NCBI RefSeq assembly: GCF_040024445.1
Contig: NZ_CP157276.1
Span: 558,001-622,000 of the forward strand
Source: Prescottella soli
GTDB lineage: Bacteria; Actinomycetota; Actinomycetes; Mycobacteriales; Mycobacteriaceae
Reading direction: 5' to 3'
Length of the DNA stretch: 64,000 nucleotides
Shown: positions 19,065-27,991 of the stretch, piece after piece
Layout: each line of letters opens with the position of its first letter
Numbering within the stretch: the stretch's first letter is position 1
Position numbers and translations under genes: made by a program
The notes under the pieces: generated by a model
What the model saw: only the letters and a program-made list of their open reading frames with translations
The model's database searches: none
Told to the model about the DNA's origin: nothing

Positions 19065-20753
19065 GTGCCGCAGACCGAGATGGATCACGAGTCGGAAGCC
19101 CCGGCCCGGTCCCGGGTCGATCGGGCCACGCTCTTCGCCAAGCGTGCGCTCGGGATCGACGGGCGCTCCCCCCGACCGTCGGTAGCCGACGCCCTCCACG
19201 GCGACGAGACCGAGGCCCCCGGCCTCGACGCGGCCGAAACCCGCCAACTGCACTGGATACGCCTGTTCGGCGCCACCGGCGCGGTGCTCATGGCCGTCGG
19301 CGCGCTGGGAGCCGGAGCGCAGCCGGTTCTGCAGAACCCCGTCCAGGGCCTGCGCGTGCTGGGACTGCCGGCGCGCATGCCGAGTGCAACACTGAGCATG
19401 GCCATGACCGGCACCGTCATGGTGGTCCTCGCGTGGCTGTTGCTGGGCCGCTTCGCGGTCGGCAGCCTCCGTGGCGGACGCCCGCCGCGGCAGCTGAGTC
19501 GATCGCAGCTGGACCGCACCATGCTGCTGTGGGTGATACCTCTCACAGTCGCGCCGCCGATGTTCAGTCGCGACGTCTACTCGTACCTCGCGCAGAGCGA
19601 GATCACCGCGCGCGGCCTCGATCCGTACGAGATCGGCCCCGCCGGCGCGCTCGGCGTCGACAACGTCCTGACCCGGACCGTCCCCACCATCTGGCGCGAC
19701 ACCCCGGCGCCCTACGGCCCACTGTTCCTCTGGATGGGACGCGGGATCACCTGGCTCACCGGCGACAACATCGTCGCCGGGATCTTCCTGCACCGACTGC
19801 TCGCGCTCGCCGGCGTCGCGATGATCGTGTGGGCCCTGCCCCGGCTCGCGCGGCGCTGCGGCGTCTCGGCCGTCGGCGCGCTCTGGCTCGGCGCCCTCAA
19901 CCCGCTCGTGCTCTTCCACCTCGTCGCCGGCATCCACAACGAGGCCCTGATGATCGGCCTGATGCTCGCCGGTGTCGAGCTCGCCCTGCGGGCCGTGGAG
20001 GGCACCGATCCGATTCGCGGAAGGGCCCTGCTTCTGCTGCTGGCCGGCGCGACCCTGATCGCGCTGTCCTCGACGATCAAGATCCCCTCGCTGCTCGCGC
20101 TCGGGTTCGTGGGAATGGCGCTCGCCCGCAGGTGGGGCGCCAACCTGAAGGCACTCGTGTCCGCCGCGGCGCTACTGGGGGTGGTGGCGATCACGGTGAC
20201 CGTCTTCGTGAGCGTCGCGAGCGGGCTCGGGATGGGCTGGACGCAGACACTCGGCACCGCGACGGAAGTCCGCAGCTGGATGTCGATCCCGACACTGCTC
20301 GGACTCGGTACCGGCCTGGTCGGCGTGCTGCTCGGTCTCGGCGACCACACCACCGCCGTCCTGAGCCTCACCCGGCCGATCGCGTCACTGATCGCCGCCT
20401 TCATCACGCTGCGCATGCTGGTCGCGGTGCTGGTCGGACGGATCCATCCGGTCGGGGCGCTCGGCGTGTCCCTGGGCGCGATCGTCCTCCTCTTCCCGGT
20501 CGTGCAGCCGTGGTACCTGCTGTGGGCGGTCATCCCGCTCGCGGCGTGGGCCACCCGCCCGGTGTTCCGGATCCCGGCGATCGCGTTCTCGTCCTTCGTG
20601 AGCGTGATCCTCATGCCCAACGGCGCCGAGTACGAGCCGTTCATGATCGTCCAGGCCGCCGTCGCCACCGCGATCGCCAGCGTCGTGCTGATGCTCGTCA
20701 CCCGCAACAAGCTGCTCTGGCGGGCCCAGCCCGGGACCACCGGACAAGCCTGA
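19065..20753 (+). CDS. mptB: Alpha-(1->6)-mannopyranosyltransferase MptB-like (GT-C)
   Basis: About 562 residues from a GTG at 19065; an ATG at 19080 is an alternative. A polar N-terminus of about 70 residues is followed by some 12-14 membrane segments. The first large loop carries PMFSRDVYSYLAQSE, the acidic motif of polyprenyl-phosphate-dependent GT-C enzymes. MptB starts the alpha-1,6-mannan core of lipomannan at the membrane. Position next to sufR on the opposite strand is as in M. tuberculosis (Rv1459c). The 131-bp gap to sufR holds both promoters. Confidence 0.85.
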   Translation: MPQTEMDHESEAPARSRVDRATLFAKRALGIDGRSPRPSVADALHGDETEAPGLDAAETRQLHWIRLFGATGAVLMAVGALGAGAQPVLQNPVQGLRVLGLPARMPSATLSMAMTGTVMVVLAWLLLGRFAVGSLRGGRPPRQLSRSQLDRTMLLWVIPLTVAPPMFSRDVYSYLAQSEITARGLDPYEIGPAGALGVDNVLTRTVPTIWRDTPAPYGPLFLWMGRGITWLTGDNIVAGIFLHRLLALAGVAMIVWALPRLARRCGVSAVGALWLGALNPLVLFHLVAGIHNEALMIGLMLAGVELALRAVEGTDPIRGRALLLLLAGATLIALSSTIKIPSLLALGFVGMALARRWGANLKALVSAAALLGVVAITVTVFVSVASGLGMGWTQTLGTATEVRSWMSIPTLLGLGTGLVGVLLGLGDHTTAVLSLTRPIASLIAAFITLRMLVAVLVGRIHPVGALGVSLGAIVLLFPVVQPWYLLWAVIPLAAWATRPVFRIPAIAFSSFVSVILMPNGAEYEPFMIVQAAVATAIASVVLMLVTRNKLLWRAQPGTTGQA

Positions 20754-20806
20754 TCCGGTCGGGGCCTACGCTGGTTCCTCGTGATTGTCAGAACGTCGGA
20801 AACGGC

Positions 20807-21736
20807 GTGAGTATGGGTGCGCCGGCAGTACGTCTCCAAGGCGTCGAGAAGGCCTTCGGCACCGTCCGCGCCGTCAACGGGCTCGATCTCGTCCTCGAAC
20901 AGGCGCAGGTGCTGGCCCTGCTCGGCCCGAACGGCGCCGGCAAGACCACGACCGTCGAGATGTGCGAGGGCTTCGTCGCGCCCGACGCCGGATCCGTTCG
21001 GGTCCTCGGCCTCGACCCGATCGCCGACTCCGCGGCACTGCGGCCTCGGATCGGGGTCATGCTCCAGGGCGGCGGCGCGTACCCGGGTTCGAAGGCCGGC
21101 GAGATGCTCGACCTGGTCGCGTCGTACTCGGCGGACCCGCTCGATCCCGACTGGCTCCTGCGCAGCCTCGGCCTACAGGACGCCCGCCGCACCCCGTACC
21201 GCCGTCTGTCGGGTGGCCAGCAGCAACGGCTGTCCCTCGCCTGCGCCCTCGTCGGCCGGCCCGAACTCGTGTTCCTCGACGAACCGACCGCGGGCCTGGA
21301 CGCGCAGGCGCGCCTGCTCGTGTGGGAGCTGATCGACGCGCTGCGCCGCGACGGCGTCAGCGTCCTGCTGACCACGCACCTCATGGACGAGGCCGAGGAG
21401 CTGGCCGACGAACTCGTCATCATCGACCACGGCCGGATCGTCGCGTCCGGGACGCCGTCGGAGGTCACCCGCACCGGCGCCGAGGGTCGGCTGAGTCTCG
21501 TGGCACCGCCCGGCCTCGACCTCGCCCCGCTGCGCGCCGCGCTGCCGGCCGAGTTCCAGGTGCAGGAGGTCTCGTCCGGGGACTACGTCGTGCGCGGCGC
21601 GATCAACCCGCACGTCGTCGCGGCGGTCACGTCGTGGTGCGCAGGACAGGACGCGCTGGCCACGGAGATCCGGGTCGACCAGCGCCGCCTCGAGGACGTC
21701 TTCCTCGAACTCACGGGACGGGATCTGAGGGGATGA
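20807..21736 (+). CDS. ABC transporter ATP-binding protein
   Basis: 309 residues from a GTG (an ATG two codons on is possible). ABC ATPase of the drug/lipid exporter type: Walker A GPNGAGKTT, Q-loop MLQGGGAYPG, signature LSGGQQQRLSLA, Walker B ELVFLDEPTAGLD and the switch His in LTTHLMDEAEEL. The C-terminal extension (about 225-309) is usual in ABC-2 exporters. A TACGCT element at 20767-20772 could be its -10. It is coupled by an ATGA overlap to the permease. The pair corresponds to Rv1458c-Rv1457c; cargo unknown. Confidence 0.92.
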   Translation: MSMGAPAVRLQGVEKAFGTVRAVNGLDLVLEQAQVLALLGPNGAGKTTTVEMCEGFVAPDAGSVRVLGLDPIADSAALRPRIGVMLQGGGAYPGSKAGEMLDLVASYSADPLDPDWLLRSLGLQDARRTPYRRLSGGQQQRLSLACALVGRPELVFLDEPTAGLDAQARLLVWELIDALRRDGVSVLLTTHLMDEAEELADELVIIDHGRIVASGTPSEVTRTGAEGRLSLVAPPGLDLAPLRAALPAEFQVQEVSSGDYVVRGAINPHVVAAVTSWCAGQDALATEIRVDQRRLEDVFLELTGRDLRG

Positions 21737-22530
21737 GCGTGACGCACCACGACCGCCTGGCCGACAACCGATTCGCCGACGGCACGTTCGCCCCGCGCCC
21801 CCAGCCTGCGCCGCCGGGGAGGATGCTGGCCGCGCAGACCAAGCTCGAACTGACGCTGCTGCTGCGCAACGGCGAGCAGTTGCTGATCACGATGTTCATC
21901 CCGATCACCCTGCTGATCGGCCTGACCCTGCTGCCGATCGGCGATTTCGGGAGCGACCGCGTCGACACGATCGTTCCCGCCGTGATGATGGTCGCGATCA
22001 TGTCGACGGCGTTCACCGGTCAGGCGATCGCCGTCGGCTTCGACCGCCGCTACGGCGCCCTCAAACGTCTCGGGGCCACGCCGCTGCCGCGCTGGGGCAT
22101 CATTGCCGGCAAGAGCGCCGCGGTCGTGATCGTCGTCGCGATGCAGACCCTCCTGCTCGGCGCCATCGGATTCGCACTGGGCTGGCGCCCCAGCGTGGTC
22201 GGACTGCTCCTCGGCGCAGTCGTGATCGCCCTCGGAACCGTCACGTTCGCGGCGATGGGGCTGCTGCTGGGCGGCACGCTGCGCGCCGAGATCGTCCTCG
22301 CGCTCGCGAACATCCTGTGGTTCGCGATGGCCGGCATCGGCAGCGTCATCTTCGGCGACCAACTACACGCCGGTGTCCGGATCACCGCGGAACTGATCCC
22401 GTCCGGCGCCCTCGCCCAAGCCCTCGAGGACGCCACCGCGGGCAGCATCAACGTGTTCTGCATTGCGGTGCTCGCGGTGTGGGCGCTCGTGACCGGATTC
22501 GTCGCGACCAGGACTTTCAAGTTCACCTGA
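21733..22530 (+). CDS. ABC-2 type transporter permease
   Basis: 265 residues with a polar N-terminus (1-45) and six predicted membrane segments, the layout of ABC-2 permeases. Start ATG follows GAGGGG and overlaps the stop codon of the ATPase gene (ATGA), so the two form one exporter. Nothing in the sequence tells the substrate; the neighbourhood of envelope mannosyltransferase and haem A synthase does not settle it. Confidence 0.9.
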   Translation: MSVTHHDRLADNRFADGTFAPRPQPAPPGRMLAAQTKLELTLLLRNGEQLLITMFIPITLLIGLTLLPIGDFGSDRVDTIVPAVMMVAIMSTAFTGQAIAVGFDRRYGALKRLGATPLPRWGIIAGKSAAVVIVVAMQTLLLGAIGFALGWRPSVVGLLLGAVVIALGTVTFAAMGLLLGGTLRAEIVLALANILWFAMAGIGSVIFGDQLHAGVRITAELIPSGALAQALEDATAGSINVFCIAVLAVWALVTGFVATRTFKFT

Positions 22531-22597
22531 CACGAGTATTCGTTCATTCGGCCCGTCTCGGGCGAAACGCTTCCGGGTCCGACCGTCCAGTATCAGA

Positions 22598-24172
22598 ATG
22601 TGCGGCGTGACCGCCTCTCTGATGACCGGATTCCGCCGGACCTCCCTCGCCGCGTGCGGGGCGCTCGCCCTGGCGCTGGCACCGATGACCGCCGACGCCG
22701 CCCCGGCCTGGGGTCCACTCGCTCCCCCGAACCCGCACCTGGGCCCGGAGGGCACGTCGACGATGCATCAGGACGCGGGATCGTCCGATGCGACGCCGCT
22801 CGCCGGGCCGGGCACCGGAGCCGTCTCGATCGCGCAGTACCCGCTCGCGTCGGCGTGCCCGACGCTGCTGCAGGGCTCGGACGGACTGGTCGTCGCGCTG
22901 TGCACGACGATGATCGGCCAGAACCCGACCGTGCACCTGCTGGATCCGAACGCCCCGACCGTTCCCGCGGGCGGCACGCTCGCCCAACTCCAGCTCACCA
23001 AGGGCAGCCTGCTCGGCGGCGTATACGCCTACCTCGACTCGGACGATCGCCTGGTTGTCGTGGACGGCACCCGGCACCTGCTGCGGATCGGCCACACGCA
23101 CACGGGCGGCACGTGGACGTTGGCCGTCGAGTCGAGCGTCGACCTGACGGCCGCGATTCCCGACGGGGACAACGTCACGGGCCTGGCACCGGACTGGGCC
23201 GGCAACGTCTGGTTCGCGACGGGCGGCGGCATCGTCGGCACCGTCGATGCGGCCGGCGTGGCCCGGACGGTGGCGCTGCCGGCCGGCGAGCAGGTGCAGA
23301 ACAGCATCTCGACGTCGCCCGGCGGCACGTCGGTCGCCTCGACGCACGCGACGTACCAGCTGAGCGCCCGGCCGGACGCCCAGCCCCACATCGTCTGGCG
23401 ACAGCCCTACGACCGCGGCTCGGCCCGCAAGCCCGGGCAGCTGAGCTGGGGCACCGGATCGACCCCCACCTACTTCGGTCCGTCGACCGGGTCGGAATAC
23501 GTGACGATCGTCGACAACACCGACGGACAGGTGAACCTGCTCGTGTACCGCTCCGCCACCGGCGAGGAGGTCTGCAAGGAACCGGTCCTCCCGCCGGGCG
23601 ACGGCGGGGGCAGCCTGGGCAGTACCGGGAGCGCCGGCGGGTCGGGCGGCAGCCTGTCCGGCAGCGTCAGCGGCAGCACCGGTTCGGGCAGCGGCAGCGA
23701 GAACTCGCCGATCGGCATCGGGCGTTCGGTGTTCGTCGCGGGCACCTACGGCTACCCCTACCCGACGGTCCCGGCCGGGGCGGGCGAGGCGGTGCCGGCG
23801 TCCGCGCCGTTCCGGGGCGGCATGACGCGCGTCGACGTCGACGCCGACGGCCAGGGATGCACCACCGTGTGGCAGAACCAGGTCCGCAGTTCCGCCGTGC
23901 CGCACCTGTCGACGGCCGACGGCAACATCTACACGATGGTCCGGCAGGGCGCCGACATGACGACGCCGCTCGACGGCTTCGCGTACGGGGTGATCGACCC
24001 CGACACCGGTGCCGTGAAGACCACCAAGACGATCACCGGGACGATGCTGGGCGACACCCTGCAGATGTCGGCGCTCATCACCCACGACGGCCGGTACATG
24101 CAGGGAACGATCTCGGGCATCGTGTCCGTCAATCCCGGCAGCGGGGGGTCGAGCGGCTCGTCGGGATCGTGA
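22598..24172 (+). CDS. Secreted protein with beta-propeller-like repeats and Gly/Ser linker
   Basis: 524 residues. A signal peptide (TSLAACGALALALAPMTADAAPA, shown here only as its hydrophobic core LAACGALALALAP) is followed by repeats of the kind found in beta-propellers: LDPNAPTVPAGG, LAPDWAGNVWFATGG, GYPYPTVP and VDVDADGQGCTTVWQN. A low-complexity Gly/Ser linker lies at about 330-365 and another Ser/Gly tail ends the protein. Four to six cysteines suggest extracytoplasmic disulfides. I do not recognise the family and assign no function. GTG 22607 and ATG 22622 are alternative starts. A strong terminator follows. Confidence 0.8.
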   Translation: MCGVTASLMTGFRRTSLAACGALALALAPMTADAAPAWGPLAPPNPHLGPEGTSTMHQDAGSSDATPLAGPGTGAVSIAQYPLASACPTLLQGSDGLVVALCTTMIGQNPTVHLLDPNAPTVPAGGTLAQLQLTKGSLLGGVYAYLDSDDRLVVVDGTRHLLRIGHTHTGGTWTLAVESSVDLTAAIPDGDNVTGLAPDWAGNVWFATGGGIVGTVDAAGVARTVALPAGEQVQNSISTSPGGTSVASTHATYQLSARPDAQPHIVWRQPYDRGSARKPGQLSWGTGSTPTYFGPSTGSEYVTIVDNTDGQVNLLVYRSATGEEVCKEPVLPPGDGGGSLGSTGSAGGSGGSLSGSVSGSTGSGSGSENSPIGIGRSVFVAGTYGYPYPTVPAGAGEAVPASAPFRGGMTRVDVDADGQGCTTVWQNQVRSSAVPHLSTADGNIYTMVRQGADMTTPLDGFAYGVIDPDTGAVKTTKTITGTMLGDTLQMSALITHDGRYMQGTISGIVSVNPGSGGSSGSSGS

Positions 24173-24185
24173 ACTCGCACACGAT

Positions 24186-24235
24186 TGCGCCTCCCGCGGG
24201 CCGGATAACCTGCACGTTTCCCCGCGGGAGGCGCA
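24186..24235. terminator. Hairpin terminator after the secreted-protein gene
   Basis: A perfect 15-bp inverted repeat TGCGCCTCCCGCGGG (24186-24200) / CCCGCGGGAGGCGCA (24221-24235) with a 20-nt loop, 14 bp after the stop codon. No U-tract follows, as is common in actinobacteria. Confidence 0.75.
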
Positions 24236-24266
24236 CCCCAACGACGGCGTGTAGTGGACGGCCCTC

Positions 24267-24278
24267 TACCATCGGGGC
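24267..24278 (+). promoter_or_regulatory. Putative -10 element of leaderless ctaA
   Basis: TACCAT (24267-24272) followed by 6 nt and the GTG start of ctaA, without a Shine-Dalgarno site. The same TACCAT-N6-GTG layout occurs before the gene at 34765. Confidence 0.45.
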
Positions 24279-25253
24279 GTGCTGTATCGCGGGTTTGTGA
24301 ACCTGGTCAACCGTCTGCCGCTGCCGTCCCTCGCGGTCCAGAAGTGGATCGCGATCGCGGTGATCGTGTCCCAGGGCGGAATCGCGGTCACCGGATCGGT
24401 GGTCCGAGTGACCGCGTCCGGCCTCGGCTGCACCACCTGGCCGCAGTGCTACCCGGGCAGCTTCGTCCCGACGTCGTCGTCCACCGCGCCGTGGTTCCAC
24501 CAGTCGATCGAGTTCGGCAACCGGTTGCTGACGTTCCTGGTGATCGCGACCGCCGCCGCGGTGGTCCTCGCCGTCACCCGTGCAGGACGCCGACGCGAGG
24601 TGCTGGTCTACGCGTGGCTGATGCCGCTGTCGACCGTCGCGCAGGCGGTCCTCGGGGGCATCACCGTGCTGACCGGGCTGCTCTGGTGGACGGTGGCGCT
24701 GCACCTGCTGGTGTCGATGGCGATGGTGTGGCTGTCGGTGCTGCTCTACCACAAGATCGCCCAGCCCGACGACGGCGTCGAGGTCACCACGCTTCCCAAG
24801 CAGCTGAGCTGGCTCACGGCCCTCACCGGCGTCGCACTGGGCGCAACGCTGGTGGCCGGCACGATGGTGACCGGCGCCGGCCCCCACGCCGGGGACAAGA
24901 CACCGGAGCGCACGGTCGAACGTCTCGACCTGGACATCACCAACCTCGTGCACCTGCACGCCGAGATGCTCGTCGGATACCTTGCGCTGCTGATCGGCCT
25001 CGGGTTCGGCCTGTACGCCGTCGGGGCGAGCGCCGCGGTGAAGCTGCGGCTGAAGGTCGTGATCGCGCTCGTCGTCGTGCAGGGGTGTGTCGGGCTGGTG
25101 CAGTTCTGGACGCACGTGCCGGCCGCGCTGGTCACGGTGCACGTGACGCTCGCCGGCGCCTGCACCGCGGCGACCGCGGCGCTGTACGCGGCAGGCCGGG
25201 TCCGCGAACCGGTCGGCGAACGCGCCGACACCGAAGCAGTCGCGTCCGCCTGA
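24279..25253 (+). CDS. ctaA: Haem A synthase (COX15/CtaA family)
   Basis: 324 residues with eight membrane segments. The first outer loop carries the conserved Cys pair in GLGCTTWPQCYPG, and conserved histidines lie in WFHQSIEFGNRLLT, WTVALHLLVSMA, NLVHLHAEM and VTVHVTLAG. CtaA oxidises the C8 methyl of haem O to give haem A for aa3-type cytochrome oxidase. ctaB, which makes haem O, is 1.5 kb downstream on the other strand, the same arrangement as in mycobacteria. Confidence 0.94.
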   Translation: MLYRGFVNLVNRLPLPSLAVQKWIAIAVIVSQGGIAVTGSVVRVTASGLGCTTWPQCYPGSFVPTSSSTAPWFHQSIEFGNRLLTFLVIATAAAVVLAVTRAGRRREVLVYAWLMPLSTVAQAVLGGITVLTGLLWWTVALHLLVSMAMVWLSVLLYHKIAQPDDGVEVTTLPKQLSWLTALTGVALGATLVAGTMVTGAGPHAGDKTPERTVERLDLDITNLVHLHAEMLVGYLALLIGLGFGLYAVGASAAVKLRLKVVIALVVVQGCVGLVQFWTHVPAALVTVHVTLAGACTAATAALYAAGRVREPVGERADTEAVASA

Positions 25254-25279
25254 CCCCGGCGTCACTCCACGGAACGACG

Positions 25280-25317
25280 AAGGCCGGGGTTCTGCTCACG
25301 TGCAGGACCCCGGCCTT
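25280..25317. terminator. Bidirectional hairpin terminator between convergent genes
   Basis: AAGGCCGGGGTTCTGC (25280-25295) pairs with GCAGGACCCCGGCCTT (25302-25317) with one mismatch; the loop is TCACGT. It sits between the stops of ctaA and the convergent gene at 25326. Confidence 0.8.
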
Positions 25318-25325
25318 CGAGTGTT

Positions 25326-25679
25326 TCAGCGTTCGTTGCGCGCCTTGGGGAAGCGCGTCTGGTGGGCCACCCAGCCCGCCATCTTCGCGAAGTGGCCCTT
25401 GCGCGGGGTCACGACACTCGTCAGCGCGCGGTCCCACTCCGAGACGGTGATCTCGTCGAAGGAGGCGACGACCGCATTCGCGATCGCGACCGTGTCGACC
25501 ACCTGGTCGCCGAGGATGCCGTCGGCGCCGACGAGCGTGATCCGCACGCCCGCGCGACCCACTGGCTGGATGACCGCGCTCGCGGATCCGCCGTGCTCGG
25601 ACAGGAACTTCCGGATGGCGGCGACCGTGCCCGAGGGCAGGACCGGGGCCGCAGCGGTGCTCTGGGTATCGGTGCTCAT
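25326..25679 (-). CDS. Conserved hypothetical protein
   Basis: 117 residues from the ATG at 25679. A small soluble alpha/beta protein: an N-terminal FLSEHGGSASAVIQPVGRAG, a glycine-containing turn LVGADGILGDQVVDTV, and an aromatic, basic end HFAKMAGWVAHQTRFPKA. No family or catalytic motif is recognised. By position it corresponds to a small hypothetical protein next to qor in mycobacteria. It is divergent from qor with 82 bp between. Confidence 0.7.
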   Translation of the reverse strand: MSTDTQSTAAAPVLPSGTVAAIRKFLSEHGGSASAVIQPVGRAGVRITLVGADGILGDQVVDTVAIANAVVASFDEITVSEWDRALTSVVTPRKGHFAKMAGWVAHQTRFPKARNER

Positions 25680-25761
25680 GGCCACAGACTACTGTGCGGT
25701 AGCCCGGTGACCGGCACGGCAGTCCCATTGGATGTGGGACGGCGGGGTGTACAACAAGAAC

Positions 25762-26727
25762 ATGCGCGCAATCGTGGTGTCCGAGAACGGCGGTCCCGAG
25801 GTCCTCACCCCCACCGAGGTGTCCGATCCCCGACCCGGCCCCGGTGACCTGGTGGTGGCCACCGAGGCGATCGGGATCAACTTCATCGACACGTACTTCC
25901 GCAACGGCACCTACGCCCGCGATCTCCCGTACATCCCCGGCGACGAGGGCACCGGCGTGGTCACCGCGGTCGGCGCCGACGTCACCGAGTTCGGGGTCGG
26001 CGACCGCGTGGCGTGGGCCGCTGGACCTGGCAGCTACGCGGAGAAGGTCGTCGTGCCGGCCGCCGTGGCGGTGGATGTACCCGACGGTGTCGCTCCGGCA
26101 CAGGCCGCGTCGGCGCTGTTGCAGGGCATGACGGCGCACTACCTGATCGAGTCGGCGTACCCCGCGCGGTCCGGGGAGACGGTCCTCGTTCACGCGGGCG
26201 CCGGCGGTGTGGGGCTCCTACTCACGCAGATGGCGGCCGCGAAGGGCGTCAAGGTCATCTCGACGGTCTCGACGGACGAGAAGGAGGCCTTGTCACGGGA
26301 GGCGGGCGCCTGGCGGGTCCTCCGCTACGGTGACGGGCTCGCCGAGAAGGTGCGTGAACTCACCGGCGGCGAAGGGGTCGCGGCGGTCTACGACGGCGTC
26401 GGTAAGGACACGTTCGACGCGAGCCTCGAGTCGCTGCGGATCCGCGGCACACTCGTCCTGTTCGGCGCCGCCAGCGGACCGGTCCCCCCGTTCGATCTGC
26501 AGCGCCTCAACGCGGGCGGATCGCTGTACGTGACCCGTCCGACCCTGGCCCACTACGTGCGCGACCGCGAGGAGCTCACCTGGCGTGCGGGCGCCGTCTT
26601 CGACGCGATCGCGGCGGGCACCCTGAAGCTCCGGGTCGGTGGGAGCTACCCGTTGGACGCCGCCGAGCAGGCGCACCGCGATCTGGAGGGGCGCAAGACC
26701 ACCGGTTCGATCGTGCTGGTGCCGTAG
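25762..26727 (+). CDS. qor: NADPH:quinone oxidoreductase (zinc-free MDR family)
   Basis: 321 residues from the ATG at 25762. A GroES-like domain with GINFIDTYFRNGTY and IPGDEGTGVV, then a Rossmann domain with AGAGGVGLLLTQMA. It lacks the zinc-binding cysteines of alcohol dehydrogenases, as expected for quinone reductases. The closing segment DLEGRKTTGSIVLVP is typical. Similar to Rv1454c. It probably reduces quinones or reactive carbonyls with NADPH in the cytosol. An in-frame ATG at 25732 would add ten residues. Confidence 0.9.
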   Translation: MRAIVVSENGGPEVLTPTEVSDPRPGPGDLVVATEAIGINFIDTYFRNGTYARDLPYIPGDEGTGVVTAVGADVTEFGVGDRVAWAAGPGSYAEKVVVPAAVAVDVPDGVAPAQAASALLQGMTAHYLIESAYPARSGETVLVHAGAGGVGLLLTQMAAAKGVKVISTVSTDEKEALSREAGAWRVLRYGDGLAEKVRELTGGEGVAAVYDGVGKDTFDASLESLRIRGTLVLFGAASGPVPPFDLQRLNAGGSLYVTRPTLAHYVRDREELTWRAGAVFDAIAAGTLKLRVGGSYPLDAAEQAHRDLEGRKTTGSIVLVP

Positions 26728-26740
26728 CGCGCGACACCGA

Positions 26741-26780
26741 CGACGAGGGCCCCGGTCGAATACGACCGGGGCCCTCGTCG
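26741..26780. terminator. Perfect 18-bp hairpin terminator
   Basis: CGACGAGGGCCCCGGTCG (26741-26758) and its exact reverse complement (26763-26780) around an AATA loop. It lies between the convergent stops of qor and ctaB and would serve both. Confidence 0.88.
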
Positions 26781-26801
26781 AGGATCGGGCGACTGGCTGC
26801 G

Positions 26802-27797
26802 TCAGAACAGCTGCGCGATGGTCTGCCAGCCGAGGACCGAGTCGACGGCCAGACCGCAGCACACCACCGCGAGGTAGTTGTTGGACTGCAGGAACAGCTT
26901 GAGTGGCTTGATGGGGGTGCCGCCGCGGACGCTGTTGTACAGCTGGTGCGCGACGAACAGGAACCAGGCGCCGGCGAGCAGCGTGACGACCGCGTAGATC
27001 CATCCGGCGGCCGGCACCAGCGCTAGCGATGCGAGGACGGTGGCCCAGGTATAGATCACGATCTGCTTCGTGACGTGCTTCTCGGAGGCGATGACCGGGA
27101 GCATCGGCACGCCCGCGGCCTTGTAGTCCTCCTTGTAGCGCATCGCGAGCGCCCAGGTGTGCGGCGGCGTCCAGAAGAAGATGATCAGGAACAGGACGAC
27201 CGGCTCCCAGCTCAGCGACCCGGTGACGGCGGCCCAGCCGACCATCACGGGCATGCAACCGGCGGCGCCGCCCCAGATCACGTTCTGCCAGGTGCGGCGC
27301 TTGAGCACCATCGTGTAGACGAGGACGTAGAAGGCAATCGTCAGGACGACGAGGAAGCCCGCGAGCAGGTTCGCCCGCCACCACAGCCACAGGAACGATG
27401 CGATGCCGAGCGTCGCACCGAAGATGAACGCGTTCCTCGTCGGCACGGCCTGACGGGCCAGCGGACGCAGCGCTGTGCGCTTCATCACCTTGTCGATGTC
27501 GGCGTCCACGACGCAGTTCAGCGAGTTGGCACTCGCCGCGCCCATCCAGCCACCGAACAGTGTGCTGAGAATGAGTGCCAGGTCGATGTGGCCGCGGTCC
27601 GCGAGCAGCATCGCCGGAATCGTTGCGACGAGCAGGAGCTCGATCACACGCGGCTTCGTCAACGCCACGTACGCGAGGATCGTCGAGATCACACGCCCTC
27701 GCAGCGTCGACGTGTCCCGAGAATTTTCCGAATCGGAAGCGGATGCGACGCCGGGGCTGCCGAAGCCGTGTCCGCTCGGCCTATGCCCTGTACGCAC
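26802..27797 (-). CDS. ctaB: Protohaem IX farnesyltransferase (haem O synthase)
   Basis: 331 residues from a GTG at 27797, chosen because AAGGAG lies 5 nt upstream (an in-frame GTG at 27815 has none). UbiA-family prenyltransferase with nine membrane segments. The Asp-rich motif is [15 protein letters not shown] and the second loop motif [15 protein letters not shown]. It transfers farnesyl to haem B to make haem O, the substrate of CtaA. Divergent from tkt with 194 bp between. Confidence 0.95.
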   Translation of the reverse strand: MRTGHRPSGHGFGSPGVASASDSENSRDTSTLRGRVISTILAYVALTKPRVIELLLVATIPAMLLADRGHIDLALILSTLFGGWMGAASANSLNCVVDADIDKVMKRTALRPLARQAVPTRNAFIFGATLGIASFLWLWWRANLLAGFLVVLTIAFYVLVYTMVLKRRTWQNVIWGGAAGCMPVMVGWAAVTGSLSWEPVVLFLIIFFWTPPHTWALAMRYKEDYKAAGVPMLPVIASEKHVTKQIVIYTWATVLASLALVPAAGWIYAVVTLLAGAWFLFVAHQLYNSVRGGTPIKPLKLFLQSNNYLAVVCCGLAVDSVLGWQTIAQLF

Positions 27798-27991
27798 GCT
27801 GTCTCCTTGCCCCACGCGACTACATCCTTGCTGACTACTGCACTACTACAGACGATGGTAGACGGCCGATACCCGGCAACCGAATCGACCCGAATCAGGG
27901 GGCACACTAGGCTAGAGACGCACAAGAGGCTCGCCAGCGCCCACCGCACCCTCACGGCGCCACGCACAACCATGTCAGGAGACATCTGCCC

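Noticed and set aside
22544-24241. A 565-residue minus-strand frame over the secreted-protein gene
   Set aside because: Arg/Gly-rich shadow with no motif; the plus frame has a signal peptide and a terminator right after its stop.
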